A DNA stretch of 64,000 bases from Lachnospiraceae bacterium (GTDB lineage: Bacteria; Bacillota; Clostridia; Lachnospirales; Lachnospiraceae). The number at the start of each line of letters is the position of its first letter. Within the stretch, counting starts at the first letter, position 1. Location of the stretch: the NCBI GenBank assembly GCA_022793065.1, contig JAAWCE010000026.1, positions 1 to 64,000 on the forward strand, given 5' to 3'. Shown here piece by piece: positions 44,657 through 53,417 of this stretch. A program made the position numbers and the translations under genes. The notes under the pieces were generated by a model. The model saw nothing but the letters and a program-made list of their open reading frames with translations. It ran no database searches and had not been told where the DNA came from.

Positions 44657-45391
44657 ATGAGTTTAATGGCACCCATAAAAGATGGGCAGGTTGTGGAATC
44701 GGAATCTCAAAATTCGTTAAAAAAAGCCAACAGTGCTAAAAACGGTATGGATAAAGATGCTTTCCTGCAGTTGTTAGTGGCGCAGATGCAGTATCAAGAC
44801 CCTTTGGAGCCTACGTCAAACACAGAGTTTGTGGCACAGTATGCACAATTCTCACAGGTGGAACAAATGCAGAATATGGCGTCGAGCAGTGAATTTGCAA
44901 GAGCGTCCGCACTGGTAGGTAAGGAGGTCTATGTTAGGACTACTACATCGGACGGAGATCCTAAGTATATTTATGGTAAAGTGGATTACGTGGTATTGGA
45001 GGGTACAAAAGCGTATTTGGCTATTAATGAAGAACTTTATGCCCTTGAGGATCTGGATACCGTCGTTGACGCTGAGTACAAGGCTGCTTATGATAAGGCA
45101 AAAGAGTTTGTGGAGACACTCAATAAGCTTCCTAAGGTGACAGCGATAGATTTGTCCCATGCAGAGGTAATTGACGGACTTCAGAAGACTTATGAAGAAA
45201 TGAACGATTATGAAAAGAGTTTCCTTGCAACGGATGTGGTTAAGAGGTATAATGAATATGTTGCGCGGCTGAAAGAAGTTCGCAATGCTGCAGAAGAAGG
45301 CAAGGGCGACGAACCTTCCGAGGGTGAGGACAATAAGGGAGAAGAAGGCGGATCTGGCGAAGAAGGAAGCGGAGCGGCAGGAGAAGTATAA
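44657..45391 (+). CDS. flgD: Hook capping protein FlgD with extra helical and acidic C-terminal part
   Basis: 244 aa from the ATG at 44657, 7 bp after AAAGGAG; upstream in-frame starts (44621, 44651) are less well placed. Residues 1-85 are the conserved FlgD N-terminus (KDAFLQLLVAQMQYQDPLEP, TEFVAQYAQFSQVEQMQN), and 90-135 is a short beta domain. Residues about 139-215 form a helical module (LPKVTAIDLSHAEVIDGL, YEEMNDYEKSFL) like modules found in clostridial surface proteins, and 216-244 is a Glu/Gly/Ser tail. FlgD caps the growing hook and is then discarded. B. subtilis FlgD is about 140 aa, so the tail is an addition. Confidence 0.9.
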   Translation: MSLMAPIKDGQVVESESQNSLKKANSAKNGMDKDAFLQLLVAQMQYQDPLEPTSNTEFVAQYAQFSQVEQMQNMASSSEFARASALVGKEVYVRTTTSDGDPKYIYGKVDYVVLEGTKAYLAINEELYALEDLDTVVDAEYKAAYDKAKEFVETLNKLPKVTAIDLSHAEVIDGLQKTYEEMNDYEKSFLATDVVKRYNEYVARLKEVRNAAEEGKGDEPSEGEDNKGEEGGSGEEGSGAAGEV

Positions 45392-45563
45392 AAGCAGGAT
45401 GCTTTTGTATTTGGATTGGCTGACCGTAAAGCGGACAGAGTAGTGTGTATTTGGACTTAAAAGAAGATGCGCTTTAAGGAATGAAGGCAGTTCAAAGAAT
45501 TTGGCAGGTAATGATTTAACGATGAAACAAATTCAATAGAGGAATAAGAAGGAGCTTGCAGGG

Positions 45564-45971
45564 ATGAACATTCAGAACAATGGATATGTTTCCATTGCGC
45601 AGTTGTCAGACCAGTATATGGGCAAGGCGCGGAAAACGCAGGTTCGGGAACCCCTAGAGACTACGGATGGTCTTTCCTTTCAGGAATTGCTGAAGCAGAA
45701 GGAGCTGCAAGGAACGGGAGGCCTTAAATTCTCCAAGCATGCCATGTGCAGGCTGGCAGACCGCAATATTGAGTTAAGCGACAATCAGTTGGAGCGGTTG
45801 GAAACGGGGACAAAAAAGGCGGGCCAGAAGGGTATCCGGGATTCGCTGGTCATAGTAGATGAGCTGGCGTTTATCGTGAATATACCTAATCATACGGTCG
45901 TCACGGCAATGGACAGTACGGAGACGGACGAGAACATATTTACAAATATTAACGGAGCGGTTATAATATGA
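45564..45971 (+). CDS. TIGR02530 family flagellar operon protein
   Basis: 135 aa with AGAAGGAGCTTG upstream. It is a short protein found only next to flgD and flgE in Firmicutes and related phyla. The family core is visible: GLKFSKHAMCRLADRNIELSDNQLERLE followed by GTKKAGQKGIRDSLVIVDELAFIVNI and NHTVVTAMD. It has no signal or membrane helix. Its exact function is unknown; position suggests a role in hook assembly. The 172-bp gap before it holds a small 7-bp hairpin at 45390-45406. Confidence 0.85.
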   Translation: MNIQNNGYVSIAQLSDQYMGKARKTQVREPLETTDGLSFQELLKQKELQGTGGLKFSKHAMCRLADRNIELSDNQLERLETGTKKAGQKGIRDSLVIVDELAFIVNIPNHTVVTAMDSTETDENIFTNINGAVII

Positions 45972-46173
45972 CCGGACCTTTGGGAGGTCATGATCTCTCG
46001 AATGACAGAGAGAGATAATTTGGCAGAATAGCCGATAACTGTTCCGGGAGCAAATGCAATATGGTCTAAAGCAGCTATGGAGGCTAAAGGGCAGATTGCA
46101 GGATTGGAACAAAACATTCGTTGCAGGATATTTGGAATACGGATGTGTAACTGGAATAGGAGGAACAAATACT

Positions 46174-47994
46174 ATGATGAGATCACTTTTTTCTGGTGTG
46201 TCAGGACTTAAGACACATCAGACCAAGATGGACGTAATTGGTAACAATATAGCCAATGTGAATACCACAGCGTATAAGGCAAGCTCCATCACTTTCAGCG
46301 CATTGATGAGCCAGACAACGCAGAGAGCCAGCGGTGCCAATGCAGCTACCGGTACGGGCGGTGTCAATGCCAGACAGATTGGTCTGGGTGTAAAATCCGG
46401 TGCAATCAATGTCAATATTGCGGGACAGGGTTCCAGTCAGTCTACCGGAAATCCTTTTGATGTTATGATTACAGGAGAGAATTTCTTCGTTGTCAGCGAC
46501 GGAAGTCAGAATTACTTTACCAGGGACGGATCTTTTTATGTAGATGGTGCAGGAAACCTGGCGATGACCAGTCTTGGCTATAATGTTATGGGATGGCAGG
46601 TAGATGAAGCCACAGGCACTATTAAAAAAGATACGGTATCGGCATTGAGAATTATGAGTGCGGCCAATATGACTTATCCGCCTGAGGCTACTTCGGAAGG
46701 TTATATGTCAGGCGTAATTGACAAGAATGACACAGATGTTACCAGTGAAAGCGGAAGAGTGGTGAATTTTGGATTCTACGATCAATTGGGATATGCTTAT
46801 ACGGCAAAATTTGTGTTCAGACAGTCAGATGACAGAAATGTATATAGTCTGGAGCTGGATAAGATTATTGACGAAGAAGGCGTGGAGGTGCCCTTAGCGG
46901 ACGGAGTGCTGGGCGGCAATAGATTTCAGCCCAGTGCAGGTAAGATGACGTTTGATAATAACGCTTATACCTGGACCACGGGCAACGAGCTTCAGTTGAA
47001 CGGTCAGACGGTTGCAAGATTAAGCGAGATCATTGATGTCCAGACAGGCGCTTTCAGGGACGGAGATTATGTGGATACCGGAGCAGGCAGCACAGGACTC
47101 AGTGTTGACGAGCAGTTAAAAAATATTGCTGCCGCATATGGTTATAAAGATGTGGAGCAGTTTTTGGGAGTTGCGGTTTCTAAGGAAGTAGTTCCGGCCA
47201 CGGGAAATGATCCGGCGGTGACGGCAGATTTCTCCATTAAGCAGATGTTGTTGGCTTTAGGCGGCGTAACCGGCGCACCCATTCAGCAAACGGTAAACGG
47301 GACGGCGTATGATGCGGACGCACTTCCTACATTTACGAATTTGGCAGCCGGAGAAAAACCTGAGATTGAGACTTCAGGACGTTACTTTGACGGTTATACA
47401 GTTTATTTTGACGCTAAAAACGGAAAGTTTAACGGCGTCAATGCGGAAAATCCCAACAACAATACCATTACATTAAATCTGAACAGTGCAGGTTTGGGAG
47501 AAGGTAATTTCTCCGATATTACGATTAATCTGTCAGAGATTGGTATGTGGGATAATAAGGGAACTTCCACAATCGGAGCTACCAACGGCAGCAATGATGA
47601 CGACAGGCTGGGACAGGGGGCAGGACGACGCCTGGGAGATATGATTGGCGTATCTATTCAGCAGAACGGTATGATTTATGCCAGCTATGATAATGGTATG
47701 ACAAAGCTGTTGGGACAGATTGCTACAGCCAGATTTGCAAATGCGTCCGGTTTGGAGAAACAGGCGGATAACCTTTATTCCGCAACATTGAACTCAGGAG
47801 AGTTCGATGGTATCGGCGTTGATATCACGGCCAATGGCGATTATATGTCCACTGGACAGTTGGAAATGAGTAATGTGGATTTGTCTTCGGAATTTACCGA
47901 AATGATTACTACACAGCGTGGTTTCCAGGCGAACAGTCGTATTATTACAGTCTCCGATACGCTTTTGGAAGAATTAACTAACTTAAAGAGATAA
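46174..47994 (+). CDS. flgE: Flagellar hook protein FlgE
   Basis: 606 aa. I chose the ATG at 46174 (first of two tandem ATG codons) because TAGGAGG ends 10 bp earlier and rod/hook proteins begin MRSLFSGVSGL; the frame opens at 46054 but those 40 residues are unlike FlgE. It shows the N-terminal motif VIGNNIANVNTTAYKASSITF, and the C-terminal pair GQLEMSNVDLSSEFTEMITTQRGFQANSRII. The large centre (about 100-500) forms the variable outer domains. It builds the hook outside the cell. It is longer than in Bacillus but usual for clostridia. Confidence 0.95.
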   Translation: MMRSLFSGVSGLKTHQTKMDVIGNNIANVNTTAYKASSITFSALMSQTTQRASGANAATGTGGVNARQIGLGVKSGAINVNIAGQGSSQSTGNPFDVMITGENFFVVSDGSQNYFTRDGSFYVDGAGNLAMTSLGYNVMGWQVDEATGTIKKDTVSALRIMSAANMTYPPEATSEGYMSGVIDKNDTDVTSESGRVVNFGFYDQLGYAYTAKFVFRQSDDRNVYSLELDKIIDEEGVEVPLADGVLGGNRFQPSAGKMTFDNNAYTWTTGNELQLNGQTVARLSEIIDVQTGAFRDGDYVDTGAGSTGLSVDEQLKNIAAAYGYKDVEQFLGVAVSKEVVPATGNDPAVTADFSIKQMLLALGGVTGAPIQQTVNGTAYDADALPTFTNLAAGEKPEIETSGRYFDGYTVYFDAKNGKFNGVNAENPNNNTITLNLNSAGLGEGNFSDITINLSEIGMWDNKGTSTIGATNGSNDDDRLGQGAGRRLGDMIGVSIQQNGMIYASYDNGMTKLLGQIATARFANASGLEKQADNLYSATLNSGEFDGIGVDITANGDYMSTGQLEMSNVDLSSEFTEMITTQRGFQANSRIITVSDTLLEELTNLKR

Positions 47995-48029
47995 TTTCAC
48001 TCGCATTATAGTTTCAAGTGTGTTATACT

Positions 48030-48068
48030 ATGGGGGCAGGGTGCTGTCCCCATGTATGATTTTTTTTT
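48030..48068 (+). terminator. Hairpin with T-tract inside the operon, after flgE
   Basis: ATGGGG-G-CAG with CTG-T-CCCCAT (48030-48053), loop GGTG, then GTATGA and eight or more T. The 7-nt gap before the T-tract makes it a partial terminator. An extended -10 (TGT-TATACT, 48021-48029) abuts it without a good -35. It may tune the ratio between hook genes and the downstream motor genes. Confidence 0.45.
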
Positions 48069-48194
48069 GCAGGAAGTACGAAAGGGAACTGGGCAGAGCA
48101 GCAGAGGCCCATTAAGAGGTTGTGAAACAAATTTGTACAGGGGAGTTTCTTATGAAAGGGAAGGGGTTGTAATACAATGGAGAGGGATTAGAAT

Positions 48195-48380
48195 ATGATA
48201 GAAGTGACGAAAATTAACGGAGTGAAAATTTTAGTGAACCCGCATTTGGTTGAAATTGTGGAAGAGACGCCGGATACGGTGATCACTTTGACAACGGGGA
48301 AAAAAATAATTGTAAAAGAAAGTAGACAAGAGATAAAAAATCTTGTAAAATCATATAGAAAGGATATTTTTGCTGATTGA
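48195..48380 (+). CDS. flbD: FlbD/SwrD family flagellar protein
   Basis: 61 aa, AGAGGGATTAGA before the ATG. A short basic protein: MIEVTKINGVKILVNPHLVEIVEETPDTVITLTTGKK-type pattern, with LTTGKKIIVKES and a Lys-rich end. This family lies between flgE and motA across Firmicutes; in Bacillus subtilis SwrD raises flagellar power for swarming. It is cytoplasmic. Function here is inferred from family and position. Confidence 0.88.
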   Translation: MIEVTKINGVKILVNPHLVEIVEETPDTVITLTTGKKIIVKESRQEIKNLVKSYRKDIFAD

Positions 48381-48413
48381 TTTAAATAAATGCAGAATGT
48401 AAGGTGATATACA

Positions 48414-49211
48414 ATGGACATAGCATCGTTAGCGGGTCTTATACTGGGCGTTGTAATGATTTTAGTCGGTATTATCACAGGTGCCGGCCTTGATAAACTG
48501 ATAGATGAATATTGGAACGTGCCGTCTGCCATCATTACTTTTGGCGGTGCCTTCAGTGCTACTCTTACATCGGTCAGCCTGCCAGATTACATAGCTGGAC
48601 TTAAGAGTTTTACATTAATTTTTAAGGCACCGGCATTGAATACCACGGAAATGATTCGTAAGATTATAGACTTATCCAATGTTGCCCGTAAGGAAGGTCT
48701 TCTTTCTTTGGAGGAAGCGGCTGCAGATATGGATGAGCCGTTTTTGAAAAAGGGAATCCTCTTGATTGTGGATGGTACGGATCCTGAGCTTGTAAGGGCG
48801 ATTATGGAGACAGAGTTGGTCAGCATTGAAGGAAGACATAAGAGTTGTATTGGCTTTTGGGACACATTGGGTTCCATGGGTCCGGCCTGGGGTATGATTG
48901 GTACGTTGGTAGGTCTGGTAGATATGTTATATCATATGGATGATGTTACCACATTGGGTCCGGCTATGGCCGTTGCGTTGATCACTACATTGTATGGTTC
49001 TGTTTTGGCAAACCTGATTTGTATTCCTGTGTCCAATAAGCTGAAAACGGATAATGGCGCAGAGATGATGATGAAGGAAGTTATGATAGAAGGATTGTTA
49101 TCTATTCAGGCAGGTGAGAATCCCAGGGTTATTGAGGAAAAGTTGAAATCCTTCCTGGCTCCTAAAGACAGAGAGGTATCTACTGAGGAAGGTGCAGGGG
49201 GTGAAGAATAA
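48414..49211 (+). CDS. motA: Flagellar stator protein MotA
   Basis: 265 aa, AAGGTGATATAC before the ATG. It has four membrane helices: two at the N-terminus (about 5-25 and 32-50) and two at about 155-180 and 188-212. The central cytoplasmic loop carries the charged rotor contact and KSCIGFWDTLGSMGPAWGMIGTLVGLVDML, the MotA signature (PAWGMIGTL). It forms the ion channel with MotB and drives FliG. It overlaps motB by one base, so the two are probably translated together. Confidence 0.95.
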   Translation: MDIASLAGLILGVVMILVGIITGAGLDKLIDEYWNVPSAIITFGGAFSATLTSVSLPDYIAGLKSFTLIFKAPALNTTEMIRKIIDLSNVARKEGLLSLEEAAADMDEPFLKKGILLIVDGTDPELVRAIMETELVSIEGRHKSCIGFWDTLGSMGPAWGMIGTLVGLVDMLYHMDDVTTLGPAMAVALITTLYGSVLANLICIPVSNKLKTDNGAEMMMKEVMIEGLLSIQAGENPRVIEEKLKSFLAPKDREVSTEEGAGGEE

Positions 49212-50029
49212 TGGCAAAACGGCAGGAAGATGCACCGGCACCCGGCTCGCCGGCGTGGATGGCTACCTTCAGTGATTTAATGAACTTGCTGCTTTGCTTC
49301 TTCGTTATGTTGTTCGCCATGTCGAGTATAGAGGAAGAAAAGCTACATGCTTTTGTGGCTGCTATGAATAATACATTCAGTATATTTGAAGCAGGTGCTA
49401 CGGCAATTGGTGACGGTGTGCTGGTCAGTAATGGTGTCAGTCAGTTGAATGAGCTTGACGAATACATTAACAGTACGGGCGTGGTTGCGGACAGTAATGA
49501 TGAAAGTGACAATTTGGACAATTCTGCCAGCAGTACGGAAGAATTGGAGAAAATATTAGAAGATCAAAAGTTAATGGAGAATGAAGAACTTTCCGAAGAA
49601 GTAGAGGAAATGCTCCAAGAGCTTGAGATTGGCGATGAGGTTGATATCAGTTTCACTGCGCAATATGTACAGCTTACCATGAATGGTGCATTGCTTTTCA
49701 GTTCGGGAAGCGCTGATTTGAAAGAGGAATCGAAGAAGATTCTGGACAAGGTGGGAACTGTTCTGGAGCGTTATGGTTCCGGTACAGTGGAGATAGAAGG
49801 ACATACGGATACCGTCCCTATCCACAGCGCCAGATTCCCCAGTAATGAAGAGTTGAGCAGTGCCAGAGCATTGTCTGTGTTCTATTACCTGGCAGATACT
49901 ACTTTGTTGGACCCGGTGAATTTGAAACATGCGGGAATGGGAGAACGTGTACCCATTGCCGATAATTCCACTGAGGAAGGCAGAAGCAGGAATCGAAGGG
50001 TAGAGATCAGAATATATAATCCGTCATAG
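49211..50029 (+). CDS. motB: Flagellar stator protein MotB
   Basis: 272 aa. There is a short basic start, one membrane helix with the ion-binding Asp22 in TFSDLMNLLLCFFVMLFAM, a long Ser/Glu-rich linker with the plug, and an OmpA-like peptidoglycan-binding domain (IEGHTDTVPI, LSSARALSVFYYL, SRNRRVEIRI). It anchors the stator to the cell wall. Whether H+ or Na+ is used cannot be told. The ATG overlaps the motA stop. Confidence 0.95.
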   Translation: MAKRQEDAPAPGSPAWMATFSDLMNLLLCFFVMLFAMSSIEEEKLHAFVAAMNNTFSIFEAGATAIGDGVLVSNGVSQLNELDEYINSTGVVADSNDESDNLDNSASSTEELEKILEDQKLMENEELSEEVEEMLQELEIGDEVDISFTAQYVQLTMNGALLFSSGSADLKEESKKILDKVGTVLERYGSGTVEIEGHTDTVPIHSARFPSNEELSSARALSVFYYLADTTLLDPVNLKHAGMGERVPIADNSTEEGRSRNRRVEIRIYNPS

Positions 50030-50061
50030 GGATAAGGACGGAAGAAGGGGGCTTTTAAAGC

Positions 50062-50598
50062 ATGAAGAAAAATTTACTAAGTGTGCTGGTGTTGGTATTG
50101 GTAGTTGTAAATATTGCCATGTCTGCTGTGATGATGATCAGTGTCATCGGCACAAACAAGAAAACCGCAGAGCTGATTACCAGCATTGCAACAGTACTGA
50201 ATCTGGAATTGTATAATCCGGGCGGTACGGTGGAGGTAGATGTACCTTTGGATGATATCGTGGTTCACGATATGGTTGGTTTTATGATCCCTTTGGCAAG
50301 ATCGAAGACAATGAATGCGGATGGAAGCGTTACAGAAGGAAAGCAGGCTTATTTTGGGTTTGATCTGGCGTTGCAGATGAATAGCAAACATGAAGATTAT
50401 AACAACTATGGCACAAACATTACCGACAGAAACAGTTTGCTTCAGGATGTGGTGGAAGGCGTTATCTCCAGTCATACTGAAGAAGAATGTAGGGATAATT
50501 TTGACAGTATCAAGGAAGAATTGCTTCAGGCAATTCAAGGTTTCTTCGGTTCAGACTTTGTTTTTCAAATTTCTGTCTATAACAAGAAGTTTGGTTAA
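50062..50598 (+). CDS. fliL: Flagellar basal body protein FliL
   Basis: 178 aa, GGAAGAAGGGGGC upstream. An N-terminal membrane helix at about 4-27 (LLSVLVLVLVVVNIAMSAVMM) is followed by a soluble outer domain; the C-terminal pattern SIKEELLQAIQGFFGSDFVFQISVYN matches FliL. FliL forms a ring around active stators. Conservation is weak, but size, topology and position between motB and fliM fit. Confidence 0.8.
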   Translation: MKKNLLSVLVLVLVVVNIAMSAVMMISVIGTNKKTAELITSIATVLNLELYNPGGTVEVDVPLDDIVVHDMVGFMIPLARSKTMNADGSVTEGKQAYFGFDLALQMNSKHEDYNNYGTNITDRNSLLQDVVEGVISSHTEEECRDNFDSIKEELLQAIQGFFGSDFVFQISVYNKKFG

Positions 50599-50657
50599 AA
50601 AGTAGAGAAGGACGAGGAAAATGAGACAAAAAGCTGTGCGATTGGAGGTGAACTTGT

Positions 50658-51641
50658 GTGGGCGAGGTCCTTTCCCAGAGTGAAATAGATAAATTACTGG
50701 AGCAGATGTCGTCAGGTGAAATAGGCGATGAACTGGTACCGGAAAGCGATGAAAAAAAGGTTAAAAACTATGATTTCAAACGCCCTACAAAGTTTTCCAA
50801 GGAACATTTGAGAACACTGGAATTCATATTTGAGCATTATAGCAGATTGATTTCCACAAATCTCCCAGTATATCTTAGAAAAAATGTACAGGTGGCGGTG
50901 GCCAGTTCGGAAACCAATACCTTTAATGAATTTACCAATGCTTTATCCAGTCCCGTAATTCTGGGGATTATTGATTTTGCACCCTTAAACGGTTCAATCA
51001 TTATAGATTTGTCAACGAATCTGGGATATGCCATGTTGGATCGTATGTTGGGGGGGAATGGTATTCCTATAGAGAGCAGAAGCAGGGAATTTTCTGAAAT
51101 AGAACAAACTATTATACAGAAGATATTGGTTACATTTACGCAGCTTTTGCGGGAACCTTGGAAGAATGTTATTGATATTTCGCCTGTGTTAAGTCGTTTG
51201 GAGACAAATCCACAGTTTGCGCAGGTAATTGCCCCGGGGGATATGGTCGCAATTGTGACTTTGAATATTAAAATAGGGGATGTTGAGGGGTTGATGAATA
51301 TTTGTCTTCCATTTTTTACATTGGAAGATGTGATGGATAAGCTGAATACGAAGTTCTGGTATTCTACTATGCAGGAGAATCATGATGAAAATTATGAAGC
51401 CTATGTGGAATCTATGATACGTAAGGTGAATATACCTGTGCGGGCCGTACTCGGCAAGAGTACCATCACCGTAAATGATTTTATGAATTTGCAGGTGGGT
51501 GATTATATCCGCCTGAATACCGGAGTGGATGAAGACATGAATGTTTATGTTGGAAATATTAAAAAATTTACCGCATTACCCGGCACGGAAAAGGATTCTT
51601 ATGCTGTCAGGATTACATCGGTTATCAGAGAGGAGGAGTAA
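50658..51641 (+). CDS. fliM: Flagellar motor switch protein FliM
   Basis: 327 aa from a GTG start, with TTGGAGGTGAAC upstream. FliM binds CheY-P and FliG and sits in the C ring. It shows the N-terminal CheY-P-binding peptide LSQSEIDKLLEQM (5-17), the CheC-like middle domain (LRTLEFIFEHYSRLISTNL, MLDRMLGGNG, IEQTIIQKILVTFTQLLREPW) and the C-terminal SpoA-like domain (GKSTITVNDFMNLQVGDYIRLN). The length is standard. fliY starts 3 bp after its stop. Confidence 0.96.
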   Translation: MGEVLSQSEIDKLLEQMSSGEIGDELVPESDEKKVKNYDFKRPTKFSKEHLRTLEFIFEHYSRLISTNLPVYLRKNVQVAVASSETNTFNEFTNALSSPVILGIIDFAPLNGSIIIDLSTNLGYAMLDRMLGGNGIPIESRSREFSEIEQTIIQKILVTFTQLLREPWKNVIDISPVLSRLETNPQFAQVIAPGDMVAIVTLNIKIGDVEGLMNICLPFFTLEDVMDKLNTKFWYSTMQENHDENYEAYVESMIRKVNIPVRAVLGKSTITVNDFMNLQVGDYIRLNTGVDEDMNVYVGNIKKFTALPGTEKDSYAVRITSVIREEE

Positions 51642-51644
51642 ATA

Positions 51645-53042
51645 ATGGATGCAGGAATGTTATCTCAGGATGAGATAAACGCACTACTCAACGGTATGGA
51701 TGTGTCTGATGACAACGGACAGGACGCCGGCACGCCGGACCCTAATGAGCCAAAAGATAGTTCTCAGATTGTAAATTATGATGATGTCCTAACAGATGTG
51801 GAAAAGGATGCTATCGGTGAAGTGGCTAATATCAGCATGGGTTCTTCGGCAACCACGCTATATTCCCTTGTGAACAGAAGAGTTAATATTACCACACCGG
51901 TAGTAGAGCTTGCCACATGGGATAATTTATTGACACAATACGAAAGACCCTGTGTTTTTATTCAGATTAAATATACAGTGGGGTTGGACGGCACAAATAT
52001 ATTAATTCTGAAAGAGCATGATGTGAAAGTGATTACCGACCTTATGATGGGCGGTGACGGTACTAATACGGATGGAGATTTGGGAGAATTGCATTTGAGT
52101 GCAATTTCTGAGGCGATGAACCAGATGATGGGAGCATCCGCAACTTCTCTTTCTACTATGCTGCAGACCAAAATTGATATCAGTCCGCCGGAAGCCACAC
52201 TTTTAGATTTGACAAAGATAGAAGAAGGGGGTGAGATTTCTCCATTCCTGGGAGGCTTATTTGTTAAAATATCATTCCGTATGCAGATTGATGATTTGGT
52301 AGATAGTTCTATTATGCAGTTGTATCCTGTGGAATTTGCTCGTAAGGTGGTGAATACATTTATGAATTCACAGTCAGGGGCAGCAGGGCAGAGTTCCGAT
52401 GCACAGCCGGCCCAGAATGAAGCTTCTGGTGCTGCTGAAACGGTGCCGGCAGCCGGAAACATGTCTGGTGGAATGGATACAATGGGAGCAAATCCCCAAA
52501 TGGGAATGCAGACGCCGGGTTCTATGGATGCGCAGATGGGAATGATGAATCCGCAGATGGGTATGCAGATGCCGGGCACTATGGATTCACAAATGATGGG
52601 AATGATGAATCCGCAGATGGGTATGATGAACTCTCAAATGGGAATGATGAATCCGCAGATGGGAATGATGAATCCGCAAATGGGAATGATGAACCCGCAG
52701 ATGATGCAGGGGAATATGGGTATGGGTACCGGAGCAATGATGCAGAATGTGAATGCCCAGCCAGCACAATTCCAAAGCTTTACAGGCAATGGAGGAGGTA
52801 TTCTGGGGCAGGAAAATATCGGTATTATCAAAGATGTCCCACTGGAAGTTACTGTGGAACTTGGCCGTACTTCCAAGTCAATTTCCGAGATTCTTAACTT
52901 TGCACCCGGCACGATTATTGAACTTGACAGAATAGCCGGTGAACCAATAGATGTCCTGGTAAACGGCAAATTTGTTGCCAAGGGAGAAGTGGTAGTAATC
53001 GAAGAGAGCTTTAGTGTAAGAGTAACAGACATTATCAAGTAG
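51645..53042 (+). CDS. fliY: Motor switch phosphatase FliY with Met-rich repeat linker
   Basis: 465 aa, AGAGAGGAGGAG upstream. It has an N-terminal CheY-P-binding peptide MLSQDEINALLNGMD, then a CheC-like phosphatase domain with two active-site helices (VEKDAIGEVANISMGSSAT; HLSAISEAMNQMMGASAT), each keeping the Glu/Asn pair, and a C-terminal SpoA/FliN domain (VTVELGRTSKSISEIL, APGTIIELDRIAGEPIDVLVNG). Between them, residues about 245-380, lies a linker of Met, Gly, Gln, Asn and Pro, with five tandem 7-aa units at 318-352. FliY joins the C ring and dephosphorylates CheY-P. B. subtilis FliY is about 378 aa, so the linker explains the extra length. Confidence 0.93.
   Translation: MDAGMLSQDEINALLNGMDVSDDNGQDAGTPDPNEPKDSSQIVNYDDVLTDVEKDAIGEVANISMGSSATTLYSLVNRRVNITTPVVELATWDNLLTQYERPCVFIQIKYTVGLDGTNILILKEHDVKVITDLMMGGDGTNTDGDLGELHLSAISEAMNQMMGASATSLSTMLQTKIDISPPEATLLDLTKIEEGGEISPFLGGLFVKISFRMQIDDLVDSSIMQLYPVEFARKVVNTFMNSQSGAAGQSSDAQPAQNEASGAAETVPAAGNMSGGMDTMGANPQMGMQTPGSMDAQMGMMNPQMGMQMPGTMDSQMMGMMNPQMGMMNSQMGMMNPQMGMMNPQMGMMNPQMMQGNMGMGTGAMMQNVNAQPAQFQSFTGNGGGILGQENIGIIKDVPLEVTVELGRTSKSISEILNFAPGTIIELDRIAGEPIDVLVNGKFVAKGEVVVIEESFSVRVTDIIK
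52596..52700. repeat. 21-bp tandem repeat (five units) inside fliY
   Basis: Five back-to-back 21-bp units encoding MGMMNPQ (one unit has S for P), with a partial earlier unit at 52536. Third-base differences (gga/ggt, cag/caa, ccg/tct) show it is kept as protein, not very recent. Copy number may vary by slippage. Confidence 0.9.
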
Positions 53043-53054
53043 GAGGAAGTTACA

Positions 53055-53417
53055 ATGGCAAAGAATATTTTGGTATGTGATGATGCGGCATTCATGAGAA
53101 TGATGATCAAGGACATTCTGACCAAGAACGGTTACAATGTCGCAGGTGAAGCGGAGAATGGCCTGAAGGCGGTAGAGAAGTACAAAGAGGTTACGCCGGA
53201 TCTTGTATTGATGGATATTACCATGCCGGAGATGGATGGAATTCAGGCATTGAAGGAAATCAAGAAGGTTGATGCGGCCGCTAAGATTATTATGTGTTCT
53301 GCTATGGGACAGCAGGCGATGGTAATTGAGTCCATTCAGGCAGGGGCAAAAGACTTTATAGTAAAGCCCTTTCAGGCGGAGCGTGTTCTGGAAGCCGTGA
53401 AAAAGGTTGTTGGTTAA
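53055..53417 (+). CDS. cheY: Chemotaxis response regulator CheY
   Basis: 120 aa, TAGGAGGAAGTTAC upstream. It is a single receiver domain with no output domain: acidic pair in LVCDDAAFMR, phosphoacceptor Asp54 in LVLMDITMPEMDG, Ser/Thr in IIMCSAMGQQ, and Lys in FIVKPFQ. When phosphorylated by CheA it binds FliM and FliY and changes motor direction. It lies between fliY and fliO, the classical Firmicute place, and overlaps the fliO start by one base. Confidence 0.96.
   Translation: MAKNILVCDDAAFMRMMIKDILTKNGYNVAGEAENGLKAVEKYKEVTPDLVLMDITMPEMDGIQALKEIKKVDAAAKIIMCSAMGQQAMVIESIQAGAKDFIVKPFQAERVLEAVKKVVG

Noticed and set aside
45390..45406. AAAAGCA-GGA-TGCTTTT hairpin after flgD as a terminator
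   Set aside because: Stem of 7 bp, weak T-tract, and operon genes continue downstream; at most a minor pause or processing site.
46031..46038. GCCGATAA, a sigma-28 (SigD/FliA) -10 element before flgE
   Set aside because: No TAAA-like -35 lies at the required distance, and hook genes are usually not sigma-28 dependent.
46054..46173. N-terminal 40-residue extension of FlgE
   Set aside because: No ribosome site at 46054, residues unlike any rod/hook protein, and a good AGGAGG precedes the ATG at 46174.
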